A stretch of DNA of 64,000 nt, from positions 1 to 64,000 of IMG/VR virus record IMGVR_UViG_3300002835_000030; one strand, written 5' to 3'. The notes beneath the pieces were generated by a model. The model was not told the origin of the DNA, did no database searches, and worked only from the letters and a program-made list of their open reading frames with translations. Source of the stretch: a virus. Every line of letters begins with the position of its first letter. Position 1 is the first letter of the stretch. Positions 51,682-58,375 of the stretch are shown here, piece after piece. The position numbers were made by a program, and so were the translations under genes.

Positions 51682-52713
51682 ATGGGATTACCAAAGAACT
51701 ATAGAAAAGATTTAAAAATAACTCCACATAAACAAGGGTTCGAACAAAGACAAAGTATCTTAGATGATATTGCGAATAAAGGTACCTATCTACCAAAAGG
51801 GATTCTTCATGAAGATATGGACGAGGAACTACTTAACTATGTCAACAACGAAATTGATTTAACGTTGTCAGGTGAAAAAGTACCTGTAATATTCTTAAGT
51901 GCGCAAAGATGGGCGGAGTTTAGTAAAACTTGGCAATATTCTGATATCGATAAAAATATTAAACTACCTTTTATAACTGTAGTTAGAAAACCTGACGCAC
52001 AACAAGGAACAAATTACGCAGGATCTTTTAATATTCCGGGTAGACCAACATTTACATATATGAAAATTCCCACATGGGATGGTAATAGAAAGGGTTACGA
52101 TATCTATAAAATACCACAACCCATATCTGTTGACATTATGTATGAAGTTAGATTATTCTGTAATAGAATGAGAGACTTAAATAAAATGAACAGTAAAATG
52201 TTGGGTTCATTTTCTTCGTTAGAAAAATATATTAGAGTAAATGGTCACCCCATACCACTTATTTTAGATAGTATAGGTGATGAAAGTCAAATCACTAATT
52301 TAGATGAAAGAAAATATTATGTCCAATTATTCACTATAAAAATGATGGGTTATCTCTTAGATGAAGATGACTTTGTTGTCACACCTGCAGTTAGTAGAGG
52401 TATTCAATTTTATGAGATTAGTGAAGAATTATATCGGGCACCATATCAAATTAATGTTGATAAACAAAATAAGACTATTTGTTTAAATATAATATTTAAT
52501 AGGGGTGTTAGTAGTGTTATTCTACCAATAGAAATTGATGCGACTTATTCTGATTCTAACTTCACTAACGCGAATTCTTTAATATTTAAAATTAATGGTG
52601 TTACTAAAACATTACCATTTTCAGTTAGTAATGGTGATGAATTATACATTAAAGTAAATAAGACGGATGTTAGTTTATCATCTGATGTAGAGATAATCGG
52701 TACAATATTATGA
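51682..52713 (+). CDS. Probable tail completion/sheath terminator, gp15-like
   Basis: A 343-residue protein. The segment VPVIFLSAQRWAEFSKTW, then a strand KLPFITVVRKPDAQ and IPTWDGNRKGYDIYKIPQP, VDIMYEVRLFCNRMRDLN and a later FSSLEKYIRVNGHPIPLILD follow the layout of tail-terminator proteins in T4-like phages. The C-terminal 100 residues look like an added Ig-type domain (VILPIEIDATYSDSNF). Four-base overlap with the fibre-like gene downstream. Identification is pattern-based; gp15 order with gp14-like gene supports it. Confidence 0.5.
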   Translation: MGLPKNYRKDLKITPHKQGFEQRQSILDDIANKGTYLPKGILHEDMDEELLNYVNNEIDLTLSGEKVPVIFLSAQRWAEFSKTWQYSDIDKNIKLPFITVVRKPDAQQGTNYAGSFNIPGRPTFTYMKIPTWDGNRKGYDIYKIPQPISVDIMYEVRLFCNRMRDLNKMNSKMLGSFSSLEKYIRVNGHPIPLILDSIGDESQITNLDERKYYVQLFTIKMMGYLLDEDDFVVTPAVSRGIQFYEISEELYRAPYQINVDKQNKTICLNIIFNRGVSSVILPIEIDATYSDSNFTNANSLIFKINGVTKTLPFSVSNGDELYIKVNKTDVSLSSDVEIIGTIL

Positions 52714-53342
52714 GTAATTGCGACAATTCTAACATAAAAAAAAATTATATAGTTACAAGTACTGAAATAGATATTTTAAGTGCGTGTACTGGATTTTATA
52801 CCAATAATATTTATTCATGTAGTGGTGATACCATAACGATAGAAAGTGATATATTATCTACTAACACAATTAATTCGTCTGTAATTTTAAGTGGTGGTAC
52901 TAATTTATTAGATATTTTTGGGGGTTCAGGTGCAAACACCTTCATCACAGGATTTACATATGACAACTCAAATAATTTAAGTATTGAAAGAAATGATGAC
53001 GTTTCTTTTAATGTTAACATAAGTGAATTTAGTGGTATTACAATTAATGGTATTTTAAGTGCGTGTACCGGTATTAATACATCTAATTTATATGGATGTT
53101 CACCGATTACAATACATGATGATTTATTACCTTTAAATGACGGTAGTTCCGATTTAGGGACACCAATTAAAAGGTTTAGAGATATAAACACAATTAGTGG
53201 GACTTCCACAGTGTGGACATCATCCAGTAAAATTACAACGCCGGAAATTGATTTAGGGGTAGATAGTTCTGGAAACACTAGATTAATTACCGCAGACAAT
53301 TCTATTATAAATAACGATGTTTTATATGGAGGTGTATATTAA
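52710..53342 (+). CDS. Fibre-like structural protein with internal repeats
   Basis: A 210-residue beta-rich protein. It has two copies of an ILSACTG-type segment (ILSACTGFYTNNIYSC near residue 22 and ILSACTGINTSNLYGC near residue 114) and one copy of a TFITGFTYD repeat also found in the next gene (residues about 76-100). The middle region IDLGVDSSGNTRLITADN suggests a trimeric shaft. It overlaps the gp15-like gene by 4 bases and is followed by another fibre gene. Likely a short tail or neck fibre, role unproven. Confidence 0.55.
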   Translation: MSNCDNSNIKKNYIVTSTEIDILSACTGFYTNNIYSCSGDTITIESDILSTNTINSSVILSGGTNLLDIFGGSGANTFITGFTYDNSNNLSIERNDDVSFNVNISEFSGITINGILSACTGINTSNLYGCSPITIHDDLLPLNDGSSDLGTPIKRFRDINTISGTSTVWTSSSKITTPEIDLGVDSSGNTRLITADNSIINNDVLYGGVY

Positions 53343-53365
53343 ATAATTTTTTTAATAAATTACAA

Positions 53366-53377
53366 TATTTATAAATA
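53366..53377. promoter_or_regulatory. Late promoter palindrome TATTTATAAATA
   Basis: Third copy of the 12-base palindrome. The plus-strand octamer TATAAATA ends 10 bases before the fibre gene's ATG. Spacing matches the other sites. Confidence 0.5.
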
Positions 53378-53387
53378 AAAACAAAAA

Positions 53388-54947
53388 ATGGCAATAAGAA
53401 GTACAACACACATTTTAAAAAATTCGGATATAGTAAATCGACCGTTACCTGCGTCTTTATTAAAAGGTGAACCAATAGTAAATACTGCAGATGGTATTAT
53501 GTTATTTTCAGGTGTAACACAATCAACATCTGAATGGACACCCGCAGGAACAGGAACAACATCTAACTTTTTCGAAGTAGGTTCAAACCTTTATGATTTA
53601 AGGTTAAGAAATAAAATCACACACTATAATGATTTAACAAACTTAACAGGTAAATTCTTATCGGGTACCACAAATGGTTTCGAATTGGCAAATATTTCGG
53701 ATATCTCAGGTGTTGATACTTTTGTAACAGGATTTACTTATGATGATGTAAATACATTTACAATATCTAGAAATCAGGGACTACCCGATTTAACATCAAC
53801 CATTAGTGTATTATCAGGTATAACTTATTATGGTGATGGTACGGGTTTAACCAATATACCAATTTCTGGTGTAGTTAATTTACAAACAGAGTTAGATAGT
53901 AAGGTTGAGAACGGTGTTAATTCAGGTGGTGGTGAAGAAATATTTAGTGGTAAATCAGGTACTGACTTATATTTTAGAACACTAAGTGGTGGTTCTAACA
54001 CAACTATTAGTACTATTGGAGATATAGTTCGGGTAGATGTGTCTATTCCTGCCTCTACAAACACATTTGTAACTGGCGGTACATATAGTGACGTGACTGA
54101 TACTATAACATTAACTAGAAATGATGCAGTTACTGTTGATATTACTGGAGTTTCAAACACATTTACAACTGGTGGTACTTATAACGTTGGTACAACATCT
54201 ATAGACTTTGATAAAAATGATGGTACTACTTATAGCGTAGACTTATCTAATATCGATGTTAACGATACTTTCGTAACGGGATTTACTTACAACTCAATTA
54301 ATAACACATTCACCATTTTAAGGAATGAAGGTGAACCTGATTTAACCGCATCTATCGATACCGTATCAGGGTTAACTATTTCAAACTTAACCGCAGGTAG
54401 AGTAGTTTATGTTGGAACAGGTGGAGTATTAACTGATGAAGCTGGATTTACATATGATGCTTCTACAAATATATTCTCAGTTCCATCTGATGGTACTGTT
54501 AATGTTGGTACTGGTGGTTTAAATGTTGGTGGTGATGCAATTATTCAAGGTTCATTAACAGTATTTGGTCCGAGTATATCCGCCTTTACTAGTGAATTAT
54601 ACGTAGAAGACCCAAATATTATACTTAATTATAACCCAACAGGAAATTCGATTACTACGTCAGTTGGTGCTGGTTGGACTATTCAAGACGGTAATGGTAT
54701 TGTTTCTGGAGATGTTAACTTAGATATTATTAGACTTCAAAACCTTACGGGTCTTACTGCAACACAAGTTCCAAATGTTTCTGAATACTCAGGAGGTGCG
54801 ACTGGATACATAAACAGAGGTTGGATTACACAGTTGAATGATATTGTTATCAGAAGTACTGATGTTTCCGATGGTGGTTCACTAGGTGATATCAATGGCG
54901 TAAGGGTACTTGGGGAATTTGACACGTTAGATGGGGGTAATTATTGA
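53388..54947 (+). CDS. Tail fibre-like protein with repeated FVTG motifs
   Basis: A 519-residue fibre protein. The N-terminus (THILKNSDIVNRPLPASLLK, then EPIVNTADGIMLF) is paralogous to the start of the next fibre gene (FLLKRSNVVNKAPSLGD, then EIALNTADAKLF), the part that usually anchors a fibre to the virion. A repeat unit of about 20 residues of the form TFVTGFTYDDxxN-TxxLxRN occurs four times between residues 110 and 310, suggesting a beta-helix or trimer shaft. The C-terminal part (GGATGYINRGWITQL) may be a knob. A late octamer precedes it. Confidence 0.65.
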   Translation: MAIRSTTHILKNSDIVNRPLPASLLKGEPIVNTADGIMLFSGVTQSTSEWTPAGTGTTSNFFEVGSNLYDLRLRNKITHYNDLTNLTGKFLSGTTNGFELANISDISGVDTFVTGFTYDDVNTFTISRNQGLPDLTSTISVLSGITYYGDGTGLTNIPISGVVNLQTELDSKVENGVNSGGGEEIFSGKSGTDLYFRTLSGGSNTTISTIGDIVRVDVSIPASTNTFVTGGTYSDVTDTITLTRNDAVTVDITGVSNTFTTGGTYNVGTTSIDFDKNDGTTYSVDLSNIDVNDTFVTGFTYNSINNTFTILRNEGEPDLTASIDTVSGLTISNLTAGRVVYVGTGGVLTDEAGFTYDASTNIFSVPSDGTVNVGTGGLNVGGDAIIQGSLTVFGPSISAFTSELYVEDPNIILNYNPTGNSITTSVGAGWTIQDGNGIVSGDVNLDIIRLQNLTGLTATQVPNVSEYSGGATGYINRGWITQLNDIVIRSTDVSDGGSLGDINGVRVLGEFDTLDGGNY

Positions 54948-54986
54948 TGGTGGTTATTACTAATTTTTGATAATTATGTGATATTT

Positions 54987-55064
54987 ATTAAGGGGTGACA
55001 ATTGTCTCTCCTTAATTATTTGTGAATTACCCACTCACGATAAATTGATGGGATGGTAATTCAC
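54987..55064 (+). repeat. Two adjacent hairpins between fibre genes
   Basis: In the 249-base gap: a hairpin with ATTAAGG/CCTTAAT outer arms around the palindrome GACAATTGTC (54987-55016), and a perfect 10-bp inverted repeat GTGAATTACC/GGTAATTCAC with a 23-base loop (55022-55064). The gap also has an AAGGAGG run near 55091 not placed before a start. They could be termination/attenuation structures, RNA elements or recombination points. Confidence 0.55.
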
Positions 55065-55196
55065 ATGAGAATGGAATAAATAATAAAAAAAAGGAGGTTA
55101 GACTTCCCATTTTTATTACTTTTAATATTTATATATAAAGTTATATAACTTTTAAATAAAAAAGGCTCTAAATAGAGTAATAGAATAGTCATAGAT

Positions 55197-56765
55197 ATGG
55201 CAAATAGAAAAAACACATTTCTTTTAAAGAGATCTAATGTTGTTAATAAAGCACCCTCATTAGGTGATATACAACTAGGAGAAATAGCTTTAAATACTGC
55301 AGATGCAAAACTTTTTTCCACCTACACAGGCGGTTTAACTGGTGCAACAGAAATTAGAGAGATAGGTTGGGATAGATTATCCACTATTTCGGGTGGAACA
55401 GTCAATGGTGATGTCATTATTAATGCCGACCTAACTGTTACTGGTGATACACAATTAGTTAATGTTTCTGGAACTTCTTTTTACACTGATTACATAGATT
55501 TTAACAACACATTATCCCCATTACCAACAGACATAGAAGGTAGGATTTACTGGGATGACGATAATGGTTCACTTACACTAGGAATGCATGGTGGGCAAGT
55601 TCTACAACAAATAGGTTTAGAACAATACTACTATATTAAAAACCAAAGTGGGTCAACGATTTCCAATGGTAGAGTTGTTAGGTCGGCAGGTACATTAGGT
55701 TCATCAGGTAGAATATTGGGTGAATATATGATTGCAGATGGTACCATACCCGCAAATTTTACTTTGGGTGTGGCAACTGAAGATATTGTCGATGGTGATG
55801 ATGGATATGTAACAAATTTTGGTTTAGTTAGGAATATAAATACGACCGGCTCACTTTATGGTGAAACCTGGAGTGGTGGTACAATTCTTTATGTTTCACC
55901 TACAATTCCCGGTGGTTTAACAAGTGTAGAACCAAGCGCACCTGATTTAAAAATAGAAATGGCGATTGTAATTAAAGCACATTCCAATGGTTCAATTTTC
56001 GTAAGACCAACCATTTATCCACATTTATATGATTTACAAGAAATAAATTATTCTGCTGGTACCGAAACCAATTTGGATATTTTACAATGGAATGATTCTA
56101 ACCAAACTTGGGATAAAACAAATACACCTTCATTTAGTGGTTTAACAATATATAATAATATTAACCACTTAGGTAATTACATTTTAGATGGTAATATTTC
56201 ACAAACAGGAGATTATAGTGTGACAGGTGATACATCAATTAATGGTAATTTAGATGTTACTGATACAGTAAATATAGGTACTTTGGGGACAGGAACCTCT
56301 GTTAATACATTGGGAATAGATTCTAACGGTTATGTTGTTAGTGCAACAACAAAAAATATTGTTGAAATAATGTACTTTAATACAAATTCCACAAATCTAT
56401 CCGATAACACAAATTACACTTTTACCACCAACACATCTTTAACAAGTGGCAGTATTAATACAACCCCAGGAATTCCTCTACCTATAGGAACTATAGTTGG
56501 GTGGAGATTATCAACTTATTGGGCATCTGCCCCAGTTGGTTCAAGTGAAACCGGCACTTTAAAATTATACTGGGGTTCTGGTCCAAGTGATGTGACTTTA
56601 AGTAATGCCATAACATGGGACGGTAACAGAACAGCCGTTTTTAGTGGTACTTTATCACAAGCTATAAGTGCAGTTGAGCCTAGTTGGGCTTTTGTGACTA
56701 CACCAACTTTTGTAACTAATCCTCAAGGTGTTAAAATGGTCTTAATTATACAAATGGAAATATGA
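55197..56765 (+). CDS. Tail fibre protein (large phage fibre domain)
   Basis: A 522-residue fibre protein. The N-terminus has the virion-attachment pattern shared with the previous fibre (NTFLLKRSNVVNK, then GEIALNTADAKLF). From about residue 110 there is a domain seen in many marine phage fibres: GRIYWDDDNGSLTLGMHGG, IGLEQYYYIKNQSG, a GVATEDIVDGDDGYVTNFG segment, and WSGGTILYVSPTIPGG. The final 150 residues form a different domain with GWRLSTYWASAPVG, likely the tip. It overlaps the next gene by 4 bases, so the next two proteins may be its partners. Confidence 0.7.
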   Translation: MANRKNTFLLKRSNVVNKAPSLGDIQLGEIALNTADAKLFSTYTGGLTGATEIREIGWDRLSTISGGTVNGDVIINADLTVTGDTQLVNVSGTSFYTDYIDFNNTLSPLPTDIEGRIYWDDDNGSLTLGMHGGQVLQQIGLEQYYYIKNQSGSTISNGRVVRSAGTLGSSGRILGEYMIADGTIPANFTLGVATEDIVDGDDGYVTNFGLVRNINTTGSLYGETWSGGTILYVSPTIPGGLTSVEPSAPDLKIEMAIVIKAHSNGSIFVRPTIYPHLYDLQEINYSAGTETNLDILQWNDSNQTWDKTNTPSFSGLTIYNNINHLGNYILDGNISQTGDYSVTGDTSINGNLDVTDTVNIGTLGTGTSVNTLGIDSNGYVVSATTKNIVEIMYFNTNSTNLSDNTNYTFTTNTSLTSGSINTTPGIPLPIGTIVGWRLSTYWASAPVGSSETGTLKLYWGSGPSDVTLSNAITWDGNRTAVFSGTLSQAISAVEPSWAFVTTPTFVTNPQGVKMVLIIQMEI

Positions 56766-57133
56766 TAACAATATACAGACACAAATTACAAGGAAATGGT
56801 ACTTCTAGTTGGGTTGTAGATGTGCATGATGCCGCAACAGAACAAGAAGCCACATCACAAAATCGTATATCTCGAGAACTTGTTTTTGTAAATCCATTGG
56901 CACTAGTGAAACCCGAAGTTTGGACTGTAGAATTAATAGATGCTCAAAGTGTTGATTTTTATGCCCCATATAATTTAATTATATCATCTAGTAGCAATGT
57001 TTTAAATTCTCCAACCATTCAAATAAAAGATGATAACGTTACATATCAATTTGGAAACAACATATCCGCTGGAAGCAAAATAACAGTTAACTCAAGCACA
57101 GCATCAGTTATAAACTTAAATATTCTGAGATAA
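56762..57133 (+). CDS. Hypothetical fibre-associated protein
   Basis: A 123-residue beta-rich protein (ITIYRHKLQGNGTSSWVVD, YAPYNLIISSSSN, KITVNSSTASVINLNIL). I do not recognise the family. Overlap of 4 bases with the fibre gene and a 2-base gap to the lectin-like gene put it in the same transcript. Probably a small fibre domain or an assembly protein of the tip. Confidence 0.5.
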   Translation: MITIYRHKLQGNGTSSWVVDVHDAATEQEATSQNRISRELVFVNPLALVKPEVWTVELIDAQSVDFYAPYNLIISSSSNVLNSPTIQIKDDNVTYQFGNNISAGSKITVNSSTASVINLNILR

Positions 57134-57135
57134 TT

Positions 57136-57744
57136 ATGACACTACAAACACGATATATAAAAGCTGTAGCAGCTGGTGAAGGAAGTACTCCACTCAACAC
57201 CTCAAATTTATTTAAAACTGGGGCTAATACTTCTTATACGGCTAAAGATGATGGAAATTTACAACGAGGTAGAGGAGTTGATTTTTTTACATTAAGTTTT
57301 AATAATGGATTTGGTAACACCATAAGATTTACAGATGATACTGGAAATCAAACCTATACTAGCCTAGTTGTTGTAGATTGGTCTACATGGAATCAAGTTG
57401 ATAGTACTGTTTTAGCTTATTATAAAACACCACTAAACTCCTTCGCACTAACCACACAATTATCTGGACAACCATACACACGAAACTCATTAAGTGGTTG
57501 GTATGTTTGCAATCTAAACGAACTTCACAATATTCGTAATTGGTCAGTTTATAGAAATCCTTTTAACTACACCCCCTTTAATTATAATATGGTACTTACT
57601 GCTGATTCTATTTGGAGTAGTACAGTAGAAGGATCTACAGTTGGGTTTTTCCATGCACAGACTACAATTAACGTAGGAACTTCCGGGGGTGCTCGTAGAG
57701 CCTTTATATGTAGAACATACACACTTGCAGAATTAGGATTATAA
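57136..57744 (+). CDS. C-type lectin-like (DUF1566-like) tip protein
   Basis: A 202-residue protein whose C-terminal 110 residues resemble the DUF1566/Lcl (C-type lectin fold) domain: LSGWYVCNLNELHNI (like GWYLPSLxEL), then IWSSTVEGS (the YWSST motif) and RRAFICRTYTL (VRxVR-like end). In other phages and in surface proteins this fold binds ligands. The N-terminal part (KTGANTSYTAKDDGN) looks like a linker domain. As the third gene of the fibre block it is a good candidate for the receptor-binding adhesin. Confidence 0.65.
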   Translation: MTLQTRYIKAVAAGEGSTPLNTSNLFKTGANTSYTAKDDGNLQRGRGVDFFTLSFNNGFGNTIRFTDDTGNQTYTSLVVVDWSTWNQVDSTVLAYYKTPLNSFALTTQLSGQPYTRNSLSGWYVCNLNELHNIRNWSVYRNPFNYTPFNYNMVLTADSIWSSTVEGSTVGFFHAQTTINVGTSGGARRAFICRTYTLAELGL

Positions 57745-57759
57745 AATTAAAACACAACT

Positions 57760-58005
57760 ATGAAATACAAATTTGAAAACCACAATATTGAATTCGAAAA
57801 TCCCCAAATTGAAATCCAAAACGATGGTATAATATTAATGCCAAGTCAAATGGAGATTTCTGTTAACTTAATTCTTAAAGTTAACGGATGCAAATATGGA
57901 GTTACATTAGAAAATGTTAAGGTAGATAACTTTAATTACGACATAGATTCTTTAAATGAAAAAGTAATGGTTAGACTACAAGATTTTTTGGTTGTTGAAC
58001 AGTAA
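57760..58005 (+). CDS. Hypothetical protein
   Basis: An 81-residue beta-rich protein (MKYKFENHNIEFENPQIEI, ISVNLILKVNGCKYGVTLENV). The family is not recognised. It is the last rightward gene of the fibre block. Directly after its stop, in another frame, 20 codons read QYYGRTKLTIEQIRQLKNIY, then G-D-stop, which resembles the helix at the end of some homing proteins (see findings). A palindromic hairpin follows. Confidence 0.45.
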   Translation: MKYKFENHNIEFENPQIEIQNDGIILMPSQMEISVNLILKVNGCKYGVTLENVKVDNFNYDIDSLNEKVMVRLQDFLVVEQ

Positions 58006-58059
58006 AACAATATTACGGTCGCACCAAATTAACGATAGAACAAATACGACAACTAAAGA

Positions 58060-58098
58060 ATATTTATGGGGATTAATTAATTTCATCCCCATAAATAT
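58060..58098. terminator. Perfect 13-bp inverted repeat between convergent genes
   Basis: ATATTTATGGGGA and TCCCCATAAATAT around a 13-base AT-rich spacer. It lies between the rightward fibre block and a leftward RHH gene, whose 3' end it overlaps. Likely a two-way terminator, although the T tract is weak. Confidence 0.5.
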
Positions 58099-58231
58099 CT
58101 GTCTTAGGTTTACATTTTTCTCTAATCAATTTTTCCACAAATGCAAACATTTTAAGACCATTCTTTTCGCAATACTCTTTTAGTAGTTTATGTGTCTGTG
58201 ACGTTATTTTTAAGTTTTTGTCTCTTTTCAT
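58073..58231 (-). CDS. Small ribbon-helix-helix-like protein
   Basis: A 52-residue basic protein starting MKRDKNLKITSQTHKLLKEY and continuing with a helix KMFAFVEKLIREKCK, the strand-helix-helix layout of RHH/MetJ-type DNA binders. I chose the ATG of MKRDKN; a longer frame adds 12 hydrophobic residues and is less likely. It is the only leftward gene between fibre block and sheath gene. It could be a transcription repressor acting on nearby late genes, but no operator was identified. Confidence 0.6.
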   Translation of the reverse strand: MKRDKNLKITSQTHKLLKEYCEKNGLKMFAFVEKLIREKCKPKTDIYGDEIN

Positions 58232-58375
58232 ATTGATAAATATGTAAGTATGACAAAAGTATGACAAAATTCATACTATTTTTTGTTGTAAAACAACAAA
58301 AATAATTTTTTCAAAAAAATCTGCATATTTATTATAAAAAGAAATTAATAATAAATATTTAAAAAATAAAATTAA

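Noticed and set aside
57136-57744. Target of a diversity-generating retroelement
   Set aside because: A lectin-like fold suggests it, but no reverse transcriptase, template repeat or adenine-biased variable region was seen in the window.
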